The translations under genes were made by a program, and so were the position numbers. Shown here in pieces: positions 47,192 to 54,696 of a stretch of DNA of 64,000 bases (position 1 is the stretch's first letter; every line of letters starts with the position of its first letter). Under the pieces are notes generated by a model. That model was not told the DNA's origin and did not search any database. It was given only the letters and a program-made list of their open reading frames with translations. The DNA is from Chitinophagaceae bacterium (lineage in GTDB: Bacteria; Bacteroidota; Bacteroidia; Chitinophagales; Chitinophagaceae), in contig JADJTY010000005.1 in assembly GCA_016710935.1 (NCBI GenBank), forward strand, positions 62,001 to 126,000, written 5' to 3'.

Positions 47192-47224
47192 TTTGGAAAT
47201 CTAAAACTTTCCCCAATATCTTTG
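47192..47224 (+). promoter_or_regulatory. Promoter of the SAM-regulated methionine operon
   Basis: TTTG at 47192-47195 and TATCTTTG at 47217-47224 are separated by 21 bases. Transcription should start near 47231, just ahead of the riboswitch. Confidence 0.6.
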
Positions 47225-47244
47225 TGCCAGTTCTTTAGTTATCA

Positions 47245-47354
47245 CTTATCAAGAAAGGCAGAGGGTAATGGCCCGATGACGCCTTGACAACCTGCTCCGG
47301 TTTATTTCGGAGAAAGGTGCCAATTCCATCTCGTTTAACAACGGGACAGATAAG
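47245..47354 (+). promoter_or_regulatory. SAM-I (S-box) riboswitch
   Basis: CTTATCAAGAAAGGCAGAGG opens the aptamer and pairs at its end with GACAGATAAG to form P1. The hallmark internal blocks GGCCCGATGACGCC, GGCAACC-like TTGACAACCTGC and AGGTGCCAATTCC are present. It binds S-adenosylmethionine and controls the metB/metC-type and homoserine dehydrogenase genes downstream. A terminator at 47390 supports control at the level of transcription. Confidence 0.92.
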
Positions 47355-47389
47355 TCAGATCCAAAGCTTACATAATACCTCAAAATATT

Positions 47390-47424
47390 AAAAGCTCATC
47401 TGATTTATCGGATGAGCTTTTTTA
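47390..47424 (+). terminator. Expression-platform terminator of the SAM riboswitch
   Basis: AAAAGCTCATCTGAT pairs with ATCGGATGAGCTTTT, including one G-U pair, and ends in six T residues. It would stop transcription when SAM is bound. Confidence 0.85.
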
Positions 47425-47426
47425 AT

Positions 47427-47462
47427 GCCCTGCCGGCGGCTACAAGCCCCGGCAGCGGCTGA
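47427..47462. repeat. GCCGGCGGC/GCCCCGGCAGC repeat between riboswitch and gene
   Basis: CCTGCCGGCGGCTACAAGCC and the following CCGGCAGCGG match the 10081-10115 element with a few base changes. It sits in the transcribed leader. Confidence 0.7.
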
Positions 47463-47540
47463 GAAAACTTCTCCGATAAGGTTACTCACTGGTAAGTGAT
47501 TAAACAGAACCTGTTTAACACTATTTAATAACTGTCTTTT

Positions 47541-47572
47541 CCCTCCCCTTTCGGGGGAGTTGGAGGGGGCCT
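47541..47572. repeat. CCCTCCCC/GGGGGAG palindromic repeat in the leader
   Basis: CCCTCCCCTTTCGGGGGAG is followed by a TTGGAGGGGGCC tail. It ends 15 bases before the start codon of the next gene and belongs to the class translated in frame at 26083-26115. Confidence 0.75.
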
Positions 47573-47586
47573 AAAAAACAAGACCA

Positions 47587-48768
47587 ATGAGCAACGCAAC
47601 ACAACTCATCCACAGCATTCCCGTAGACCCATTAACAGGTGCCATCAGTGTACCCATTTATCAAACCAGTACCTATGTGCAGGATGCGCCGGGTGTAAAC
47701 AAAGGGTATGATTATGCCCGTAGCAACAATCCCACCAGGGGCACACTGGAAGACATTATTGCTCAACTTGAAAAAGGAGAAGTTGGTGTTGCATTTGGCA
47801 GCGGACTTGCAGCCATTGATGCCGTTGTTAAGTTGCTGAAAAGCGGCGATGAGATCTTAGCAGTAGATGATATTTATGGCGGTGCATTCCGCCTCTTCAC
47901 ACATATCTACGAAAAATTCGGCATCACGGTGAACTATGTTGATACAACAGATGCTGCCAACGTTTTTAATGCACTTACGCCAAATACAAAGTTGATATGG
48001 CTCGAAACACCCACCAACCCAACTTTAAAAGTAAGCGATATACGGGCCATTGCCCAGGCTGCAAAGGCGCATGGGTGTTTGCTTTGCGTGGATAATACTT
48101 TTGCATCGCCAGCCTTACAACAGCCGCTCACGCTGGGAGCTGATCTGGTGATTCACAGTGCAACCAAATATCTTGGAGGACATAGCGACCTGATCGCCGG
48201 CCTTGTTGTTGCCAAAGAAACAGCGCTGGGAGAAAAAATTAAATTCATACAAAATGCTAGTGGCGCCATTTTAGCTCCATTCGATAGCTGGCTGGTTATC
48301 CGTGGTATTGAAACCCTGCATCTGCGTGTGCAGCAGCATTGCCGCAATGCACAGGTGGTGGCCGAATACCTGGAAACAAATCCAGCTGTTGATAAAGTTT
48401 ATTATCCCGGCTTAAAAACGCATCTCAATCACGGGATAGCAAAAAAACAAAGCAAAGGTTTTGGCGGTATTGTTTCTTTCACTTTAAAAAATGATACAGC
48501 AGCAGCAGCTACTGCGTTGGTAACAGGTACGCATTATTTTAAACTGGCCGAAAGCCTGGGCGGTGTAAAAAGCCTGCTCTGCCATCCTGCACAAATGACC
48601 CACAAAAGTATACCTGCTGAAAAGCGCCGGGCCGCTGGTGTTGCCGATAGCCTCATCAGGCTTAGTGTTGGGCTGGAAGAGGTTGATGACCTGATCGCTG
48701 ACCTTGAACAGGCATTTTCAAAATTAAAAATTGAGAAGGAAAATTTTGAGCCAAGCATAAGTGCATAG
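47587..48768 (+). CDS. Cystathionine gamma-synthase/beta-lyase-family PLP enzyme
   Basis: A 393-residue Cys/Met-metabolism PLP enzyme. The PLP lysine lies in DLVIHSATKYLGGHSDLIAG, and the active-site YDYARSNNPTRGTLE and ETPTNPTLKVSDI motifs are intact. Family members making (MetB) or splitting (MetC) cystathionine, and related gamma-lyases, share these motifs, so the exact reaction is open. The SAM riboswitch upstream and homoserine dehydrogenase downstream point to methionine synthesis. Confidence 0.92.
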   Translation: MSNATQLIHSIPVDPLTGAISVPIYQTSTYVQDAPGVNKGYDYARSNNPTRGTLEDIIAQLEKGEVGVAFGSGLAAIDAVVKLLKSGDEILAVDDIYGGAFRLFTHIYEKFGITVNYVDTTDAANVFNALTPNTKLIWLETPTNPTLKVSDIRAIAQAAKAHGCLLCVDNTFASPALQQPLTLGADLVIHSATKYLGGHSDLIAGLVVAKETALGEKIKFIQNASGAILAPFDSWLVIRGIETLHLRVQQHCRNAQVVAEYLETNPAVDKVYYPGLKTHLNHGIAKKQSKGFGGIVSFTLKNDTAAAATALVTGTHYFKLAESLGGVKSLLCHPAQMTHKSIPAEKRRAAGVADSLIRLSVGLEEVDDLIADLEQAFSKLKIEKENFEPSISA

Positions 48769-48788
48769 CTGACCTTCATTGGCAGTTT

Positions 48789-48811
48789 ATCCTGAGCGAA
48801 GCCGAAGGACA
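48789..48811. repeat. TCCTGAGCGAAGCCGAAGGA dispersed repeat
   Basis: A copy of the TGAGCGAAG(T/C)CGAAGGA element stands between the PLP-enzyme and hom genes. The same element is embedded in the composite repeat at 20706-20754. Confidence 0.75.
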
Positions 48812-48893
48812 CACTTGTACAGTAACAAACTATTCAACATCCGAATGCAAAAATTCGTGTAATTATTGTAATTCAAAAAAATTGTGAAATAAA

Positions 48894-49679
48894 ATGTCAA
48901 ACAAACAACTCCATATCGGTCTCTTCGGCTTCGGCGTAGTAGGAAAAGGCCTGTATGATGTGCTGCATGCCACCCCTACCCTGCAGGCATCTATAAAAAA
49001 AATAGTCATAAAAAATGCAGACAAGAAAAGAAGCATTGCTGCAGAAAATTTTTCTACAGATGCAAATGTTATCCTCAACGATGAAAGCGTCAATGTAGTG
49101 GTTGAACTTATTGACGATGCAGAAGCTGCCTTTGAAATTGTAAAAACAGCTTTGCAAAAAGGCAAGTCGGTTGTAAGCGCCAACAAGAAAATGATTGCTG
49201 AACATTTTGAAGAACTGTTGCAACTGCAGCAGGAAAACAACACAGCGCTTTTATATGAAGCTGCCTGCTGCGCCAGCATGCCCATTGTTCGCAACCTGGA
49301 AGAATATTATGACAATGACCTGTTGAAATCGATCCGGGGAATCATCAATGGCTCTACCAATTTTATTCTTACCAAAATACTGGAAGAAAAACTGGAATTT
49401 AAAGCAGCATTAACACTGGCTCAACAACTTGGTTTTGCAGAAAGTAACCCCAAACTGGATATTGGTGGTTTTGACGCCACAAACAAACTGAGCATTTTGC
49501 TGGCACACTCTTTTGGCGTAATTGCAAAACCAACTGATCTTATTTTTAATGGTATTGAAAACATTACCTTACCAGACGCTGTTTTAGCAAAAGAAAAAAA
49601 GCAAACCATTAAACTGGTTGCCACCGCAAAAAGCTGGCAAACGGTTCGCTGGCAGCATTTGTGCTGCCGCAGTTTGTAA
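48894..49679 (+). CDS. hom: Homoserine dehydrogenase, N-terminal part (frameshifted)
   Basis: The first 248 or so residues of a 418-residue homoserine dehydrogenase. It shows the NAD(P) motif LFGFGVVGKGLYDVL, the SANKKMIAEHFEEL segment, SIRGIINGSTNFILTKIL, and the catalytic LDIGGFDATNKLSILLAHSFG with its lysine. The frame runs off into WQTVRWQHLCCRSL and a stop. Adding one A to the A5 run at 49628-49632 restores TAKKLANGSLAAFVLPQF, joining it to the next entry. It makes homoserine for methionine and threonine and sits in the SAM-riboswitch operon. Confidence 0.92.
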   Translation: MSNKQLHIGLFGFGVVGKGLYDVLHATPTLQASIKKIVIKNADKKRSIAAENFSTDANVILNDESVNVVVELIDDAEAAFEIVKTALQKGKSVVSANKKMIAEHFEELLQLQQENNTALLYEAACCASMPIVRNLEEYYDNDLLKSIRGIINGSTNFILTKILEEKLEFKAALTLAQQLGFAESNPKLDIGGFDATNKLSILLAHSFGVIAKPTDLIFNGIENITLPDAVLAKEKKQTIKLVATAKSWQTVRWQHLCCRSL

Positions 49680-50149
49680 ATCAAACCGACAACCTGTACC
49701 ATGTACACAATGAGTTTAATGCACTAACAACCGAAAGTACCTTTGCAGACGAACACTTTTTTAAAGGCAAGGGTGCCGGTGCTTTTCCCACAGCTTCTGC
49801 AGTGTTGAGTGATATATCGGCGCTGGGTTACCATTACAAATACGAATACAAAAAGATCTATCATCAAACCGATACGGGGCTCAGCCATGATTATTATTTA
49901 AAAGTATTTATCAGTACTGATGATCTGAACAAAATAAACAAAGTTGAGTTTGAATGGATCGAGGAATGGCATAATGAATTTAAACACAGCTGGCTAATTG
50001 GAGTCATTCATGCAGAAAAATTATACGCTACAGATTGGTGGAAACAGGAAGGCGTATCACTGATCCTTTGCCCGGATGCAATTATTGAAACGGTTGAATA
50101 TAAAAAGATAAGCAAACGCAGCCTGGAACTTGCCGGAGTAGTTGGATAA
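49661..50149 (+). CDS. hom: Homoserine dehydrogenase, C-terminal part
   Basis: The continuation of the enzyme above in the shifted frame, effectively from about 49633. It carries LPQFVNQTDNLYHVHNEFNALTTES, the GKGAGAFPTASAVLSDI motif that closes the active site, and a short C-terminal domain of about 90 residues. The ATG at 49661 is internal and not a genuine start. Confidence 0.9.
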   Translation: MLPQFVNQTDNLYHVHNEFNALTTESTFADEHFFKGKGAGAFPTASAVLSDISALGYHYKYEYKKIYHQTDTGLSHDYYLKVFISTDDLNKINKVEFEWIEEWHNEFKHSWLIGVIHAEKLYATDWWKQEGVSLILCPDAIIETVEYKKISKRSLELAGVVG

Positions 50150-50266
50150 TAACCATTTTCGTTCATGGTATAAGATTCACATGAACTTGTTGTATAATTC
50201 TCATAGTTTTTAATTTAAAGTTTCATTGGCACAATTTTAGAGACTTTGATAAAAAAAACTATAATT

Positions 50267-50737
50267 ATGGAAACAAATGAAAAATTGACAGAGACATTGA
50301 ATGGTCTTATCGAAATCAATAATGACAGGGTGAATGGTTATGAAAAAGCGATCGAAGAAACTAAGGACCTGGATATGGACCTGAGAGCCATATTTAGCAG
50401 TATGGCGTCTGATAGCCGGAAATATGCCAGTGAACTTGCTGCCATCGTATCTCAATCAGGTGGTACACCTGCAGATGGAACAACAAACAGTGGTAAAGTT
50501 TACAGGGTATGGATGGATATTAAAACCATGTTTAGCGGCCACAACCGCCAATCGTTACTGGAATTGTGCGAATTTGGCGAAGATGCGGCTCAGAAAGCAT
50601 ATAAGGAAGCTTTGGAATCTGATGCTGAGATCAGTGCCGAAACCCGCCAGGTGATTACCGGTCAACAGTCAAAGTTGAAAACATCGCACGATGTTATTAA
50701 GAAATACAGGGATCTCCATAAGGCAGTCAATGCATAA
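50267..50737 (+). CDS. PA2169/DUF2383-type four-helix-bundle protein
   Basis: A 156-residue helical protein with the family pattern LTETLNGLIEINNDRVNGYEKAIEET, LRAIFSSMASDSRKYASELAAIV, and a C-terminal LLELCEFGEDAAQKAYKEAL...HDVIKKYRDLHKA. These ferritin-like bundle proteins are often stress-induced; their activity is unknown. The ATG at 50267 is preferred over a TTG 21 bases upstream. A terminator follows at 50763. Confidence 0.85.
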   Translation: METNEKLTETLNGLIEINNDRVNGYEKAIEETKDLDMDLRAIFSSMASDSRKYASELAAIVSQSGGTPADGTTNSGKVYRVWMDIKTMFSGHNRQSLLELCEFGEDAAQKAYKEALESDAEISAETRQVITGQQSKLKTSHDVIKKYRDLHKAVNA

Positions 50738-50762
50738 TAAGCGGGAAATTTTTTCTCTTAAT

Positions 50763-50794
50763 AAAAAAGCTGTGAAAAGATTTACAGCTTTTTT
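50763..50794. terminator. Bidirectional intrinsic terminator
   Basis: AAAAAAGCTGT and ACAGCTTTTTT form an 11-base-pair stem with T-runs on both strands. It can end both the gene at 50267-50737 and the small minus-strand gene at 50797-50927. Confidence 0.85.
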
Positions 50795-50796
50795 GT

Positions 50797-50927
50797 TTAT
50801 GCTAATCCCTGATTGGTATAAAATAAAAAAGCATCAAGTTGGTTTCTTACTTCCTGATTGCTCATTTCATAATACTTACTAACCCGATGCTTCCCACTTG
50901 TTTGGTTTTCGTTTTTACGATTTCCAT
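50797..50927 (-). CDS. Candidate 43-residue small protein (needs one restored base)
   Basis: On the minus strand an ATG at 50927 opens a frame starting MEIVK. One more A in the A5 run (T5 on the plus strand, 50912-50916) lets it continue as NENQTSGKHRVSKYYEM and SNQEVRNQLDAFLFYTNQGLA to a TAA at 50797. As it stands, the sequence gives two tiny frames overlapping by ATGA. Support comes from context: a good promoter lies 49 bases upstream and a terminator lies two bases beyond the stop. I recognise no family. A small RNA is the main alternative. Confidence 0.35.
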
Positions 50928-50975
50928 CTTTTAAGGGATTTCAATCTTTAAAACTTCTACCGCTCAATTGGACAA

Positions 50976-51008
50976 TAAAGATACTTCACACAATGCCTTT
51001 CTTCCAAA
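50976..51008 (-). promoter_or_regulatory. Promoter of the small minus-strand gene
   Basis: On the minus strand TTTG (51005-51008) and TATCTTTA (50976-50983) are separated by 21 bases, the same spacing as in the riboswitch promoter at 47192. It lies just beyond the preA stop codon. The remaining sequence to 50930 is leader. Confidence 0.45.
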
Positions 51009-51055
51009 TTTCCGGCGCTTTGGTTTTGCACCTGTTTAGCACATATTTATGCACA

Positions 51056-52324
51056 TTAATGATCATTAAGCGGCAATCCCTTTTTCTGAAAATCAATCCA
51101 GTTGAGGTATTCCGGAGCTACCCTGTGCTCTTCCATGGTTATACAATCATTTACCGGGCAAACCAGCTGGCATAGATTACAGCCCACACATTCAGCTTCC
51201 TTAATAGTATAATTATTATAAGGTTTACCATATTCTAAATTGATAGATTGATGCGATGCATCTTCGCAGGCAATGTAGCAAAGTCCGCAGTGAATACATT
51301 TATCCTGGTTTATTTTGGCGATATGATGATAGTTGATATCCAGGTCTTCCCAATGTGTGATCTTCTCAACCGACTTCCCGATAAAATCATTCAGCGATTT
51401 AAATCCTTTATCATCCATCCAGTTGTTTAGCCCTTCACACATATCTTCCACAATTCTAAAACCATGGTTCATGGCTGCTGTACATACCTGAACATTACTG
51501 GCTCCCAATAACATAAACTCTACAGCATCCTTCCAGGTACTTACGCCACCAATGCCAGATACCGGAACTTTAGATGTTGTTGGATCCTGTGCAATAGTTG
51601 TCAGCATTTTTAATGCAATAGGTTTCACTGCCGGTCCGCAATAGCCGCCAAAAACTGATTTACCTGCTACGTATGGATTAGGAACAAGTGTGTCCAGGTT
51701 GATCCCGGTTACCGATTGAATGGTATTGATTAACGACAATGCATTGGTACCGGCTTCCACACAGGCTTTTCCTGTTGGCACCGGCGAATGTACATTGGGC
51801 GTTAGTTTTGTTATCACCGGAATATGTGCTGCTTCCATCACCCATTCTACCACCATTTTTGCAATAACCGGATCCTGGCCAACTGCGGCACCCATGCCTC
51901 TTTCCGTCATACCATGCGGACAACCAAAATTCAACTCCAATCCATGAGCACCGGTATCTTCCACTTTTTTTATCAGTTCGTGCCAGCTGTTTCTATCGTT
52001 ATCAGCCATCAGCGAAACGATCATGGCCCTGTCCGGAAAAAGTTTAAGACATTCTGAAATTTCTTTCAGGTTTAAATCCAATGGCCTGTCGCTGATGAGT
52101 TCAATATTATTAAAGCCCATCATTTTTTTAGAGCCGAAATTCAAAGCTGAATATCTGGAAGAAACATTTTTTACCTGGCTGCCCAATGTTTTCCAAACCA
52201 CACCTCCCCAACCTGCTTCAAAAGCACGCAATACATTTATTTTTTTATCGGTAGGCGGTGCACTGGCCAACCAAAATGGGTTGGGAGATTTTATGCCGAG
52301 GAAGTTTGAGCTAATATCTGCCAT
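51056..52324 (-). CDS. preA: NAD-dependent dihydropyrimidine dehydrogenase, PreA subunit
   Basis: A 422-residue flavoprotein that reduces uracil and thymine, the first step of reductive pyrimidine breakdown. The FMN TIM-barrel shows SPNPFWLASAPPTDK, LELNFGCPHGMTERGMGAAVGQDP and ITKLTPNVHSP. The C-terminal ferredoxin domain has CIHCGLCYIACEDASHQ and CVGCNLCQLVCPVNDC, giving two [4Fe-4S] sites. The start at 52324 (MADISSNFLG) is favoured; a further 16 residues upstream come from a repeat-like stretch (CACAAAGACCACTAAGG). Confidence 0.93.
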   Translation of the reverse strand: MADISSNFLGIKSPNPFWLASAPPTDKKINVLRAFEAGWGGVVWKTLGSQVKNVSSRYSALNFGSKKMMGFNNIELISDRPLDLNLKEISECLKLFPDRAMIVSLMADNDRNSWHELIKKVEDTGAHGLELNFGCPHGMTERGMGAAVGQDPVIAKMVVEWVMEAAHIPVITKLTPNVHSPVPTGKACVEAGTNALSLINTIQSVTGINLDTLVPNPYVAGKSVFGGYCGPAVKPIALKMLTTIAQDPTTSKVPVSGIGGVSTWKDAVEFMLLGASNVQVCTAAMNHGFRIVEDMCEGLNNWMDDKGFKSLNDFIGKSVEKITHWEDLDINYHHIAKINQDKCIHCGLCYIACEDASHQSINLEYGKPYNNYTIKEAECVGCNLCQLVCPVNDCITMEEHRVAPEYLNWIDFQKKGLPLNDH

Positions 52325-52399
52325 AAATTTATTTTTTACCACAAAGACCACTAAGGCTATCACCAAGGTCACAAAGAGAGCCTTGTGTACTTTGTTAAT

Positions 52400-53758
52400 T
52401 TACCTGTTGTTCTTTGTGGTTAAATTATTACTTAAATAAGATAGAATCGCTTTTGCCCCATCTTTCCCCGCCTGCACCGCATCTACAACTTCTTTACCTC
52501 CATTCACACAATCCCCGCCAGCAAAAACCCCGGTTATATTTGTTGCCGAGTTATTAATATTTATTTTACCTTTTGAATGTTGAATGTTGAATTCATTTAC
52601 CAAATTTTCAAAAGGCATTTGCCCTGCAGCTTTAATTACCATATCAACATTCAAAGAAAATGTTTCGCCGGTATCAACGGGGCTTCGTCTGCCACTGGCA
52701 TCTGGTTCTCCTAATTGCATAATGCTGCAAACAAGTTCATTTACTTTTCCCTCCTTTCCCTTTATTTCTTTGGGAGATGCCAGCCACACAATTTCACATC
52801 CATCCAGCATGGCAATATCCAGTTCATGTTGTGTACAAGGCATTTCTTCCTGTGTACGGCGATACAACATGGTAACTTCTTTTGCACCAAGCCGCTTTGC
52901 CTGCGTAGCAGCATCAATGGCTGTCATACCCATTCCAATTACAGCAACTTTTTCTCCAACAGCAACTTTATCAAATCCTTTGTCTCTTATGTTATAAATA
53001 AATTTGATCGCATCTTCTACACCTTCCAGTTCTTCACCGGGGATTTCTAATTGTCTTGCCAAGCCAACACCCATTCCCAGGTAAACCGCATCAAAATCTT
53101 TTTGCAGATCTGTCAGCGAAATGCTTTTACCAAGCTCCTGATTATATTTTATTTCAATACCGCCAATACCTAAAATATAATTCACTTCATCTTCACAAAA
53201 CTGTGGCGTTACTTTATAGGCTGCAATGCCGTAAGTCATCAAGCCCCCACCTTTGTTTTCTTTTTCAAAGATGGTAACATCAATTCCTTCTCTCGCTAAA
53301 ACATGGGCACAACTCAATCCTGCAGGACCAGCGCCAACGATGGCAACTTTCCTGCCCGTTGATTCCTTTCTTTTAAAAAGCTGCCAGTTTGCGGCCATTG
53401 CTTTTTCTGTTGAATAGCGTTGCAGCTTTGCAATAGCAATAGGTGCTTCTTCCATAAAATTATACACACAGGCACCTTCACATAGTTTTTCAACCGGGCA
53501 AACCTTGCTGCAGCCTGCACCCATGATATTGCTTACAAAAATGGTATGTGCCGAGCCTTTGATATTTTCTGTAGCGATCTGCTTAATGAATTTGGGTACA
53601 TCAATTCCGGTAGGGCAACTTTTCATGCAGGGTGCATCGTAGCAAAACAGGCAACGGTTGGCTTCTACCAATGCAGCATCGGATGTTTCAAACGGCGGAT
53701 GAATATCGCTGAAGTTTTCGGCGAATTGTTCGGGAGATAATCTGTTTGATTGGATCAT
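52400..53758 (-). CDS. preT: NAD-dependent dihydropyrimidine dehydrogenase, PreT subunit
   Basis: A 452-residue FAD/NAD and Fe-S protein of the GltD-like family that feeds electrons from NADH to PreA. It has N-terminal clusters CLFCYDAPCMKSCPTGIDV and CSKVCPVEKLCEGACV, the FAD motif VGAGPAGLSCAH, the NAD motif VIGMGMTAIDAA and the C-terminal FAGGDCVNGGKEVVDAVQAG. The start at 53758 is chosen because the 11 extra residues from an upstream ATG derive from a TTTTGAATTTTT-type repeat. PreA is encoded next on the same strand. Confidence 0.92.
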   Translation of the reverse strand: MIQSNRLSPEQFAENFSDIHPPFETSDAALVEANRCLFCYDAPCMKSCPTGIDVPKFIKQIATENIKGSAHTIFVSNIMGAGCSKVCPVEKLCEGACVYNFMEEAPIAIAKLQRYSTEKAMAANWQLFKRKESTGRKVAIVGAGPAGLSCAHVLAREGIDVTIFEKENKGGGLMTYGIAAYKVTPQFCEDEVNYILGIGGIEIKYNQELGKSISLTDLQKDFDAVYLGMGVGLARQLEIPGEELEGVEDAIKFIYNIRDKGFDKVAVGEKVAVIGMGMTAIDAATQAKRLGAKEVTMLYRRTQEEMPCTQHELDIAMLDGCEIVWLASPKEIKGKEGKVNELVCSIMQLGEPDASGRRSPVDTGETFSLNVDMVIKAAGQMPFENLVNEFNIQHSKGKININNSATNITGVFAGGDCVNGGKEVVDAVQAGKDGAKAILSYLSNNLTTKNNR

Positions 53759-53805
53759 TTTTGAATTTTTACTTTTGAATTTTGAATTCATATTAAACCC
53801 AAAAA

Positions 53806-54672
53806 CTACAACTCCGTCAACTTCCCGTAAGTCTCCGGCCTTCTATCCCTGAAAAACTGCCACACACTTCTCACTTCTTCAATCATACCCAGGTCAAATT
53901 CGGCAACAAGCAATTCATCTTTGTCTTCGCTGGCCTGTGCAAAAATCTGTCCACGTGGATCAACAAAATAACTGCTGCCATAAAACTTACCCAGGTTCCA
54001 GGGCTTCTCTTCGCCCACCCGGTTGATGCATCCCATAAAATAACCATTCGCAGCAGCATGAGCCGGTTGCTCCAGTTTCCATAAGTATTGCGATAAGCCT
54101 GCAACAGTTGCAGATGGATTGTAAACGATCTCTGCGCCATTCAATCCCAGGCACCTGGCACCATCCGGAAAATGACGGTCGTAACAAATGTACACACCTA
54201 CTTTTGCATACTTTGTCTGGAATACAGGATAGCCCAGGTTTCCGGGCTTAAAGAAAAACTTTTCCCAAAAACCACTGGTATGCGGAATATGATTTTTTCT
54301 GTACTTGCCCAGATAAGTTCCGTCAGCATCGATCACCGCAGCGGTGTTGTATAAAACCCCGGCCTGTTCTTTTTCATAAATGGGAACGATGATCACCATG
54401 TTATACTTTTTGGCATAAGTAGCCATCAGGTCCGTTGTAGGCCCGGGAACTGATTCTGCACTTTCGTACCATTTCTTATCCTGCCCCGGGCAGAAATAGG
54501 GCGTATTGAAAATTTCCTGCAGGCAGAGTATTTGAACTCCTTGTCTTCCTGCTTCTTCAATAAACGGAATATGTTTTTGCACCATGGCATTAACAATTTC
54601 CGGAATGGTTCCTTCGCCTTCTGTTTTTGGAAGACTCATTTGTATCAAACCTGATTTAATGATCCGGGGCAT
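53806..54672 (-). CDS. Beta-ureidopropionase-like nitrilase-superfamily amidohydrolase
   Basis: A 288-residue carbon-nitrogen hydrolase. The Glu-Lys-Cys catalytic set is visible in CLQEIFNTPYF, GKYRKNHIPH and VGVYICYDRHFPDGARCLGL. Close relatives hydrolyse N-carbamoyl-beta-alanine to beta-alanine, CO2 and ammonia, the third step of reductive pyrimidine breakdown, and its place between dihydropyrimidinase and PreT genes supports that role. N-carbamoylputrescine amidase is the main alternative from sequence alone. Confidence 0.9.
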   Translation of the reverse strand: MPRIIKSGLIQMSLPKTEGEGTIPEIVNAMVQKHIPFIEEAGRQGVQILCLQEIFNTPYFCPGQDKKWYESAESVPGPTTDLMATYAKKYNMVIIVPIYEKEQAGVLYNTAAVIDADGTYLGKYRKNHIPHTSGFWEKFFFKPGNLGYPVFQTKYAKVGVYICYDRHFPDGARCLGLNGAEIVYNPSATVAGLSQYLWKLEQPAHAAANGYFMGCINRVGEEKPWNLGKFYGSSYFVDPRGQIFAQASEDKDELLVAEFDLGMIEEVRSVWQFFRDRRPETYGKLTEL

Positions 54673-54696
54673 ATTTTTACTTTTTAATTTTATGAA

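Noticed and set aside
49610..49690. Programmed frameshifting or two separate proteins in homoserine dehydrogenase
   Set aside because: The restored reading is perfectly family-like, and neither half would be a complete enzyme.
50226..50250. TTGGCACAATTTTAGAGA as a sigma-54 promoter
   Set aside because: Only the -24 half matches; there is no TTGC-like -12 element at the right distance.
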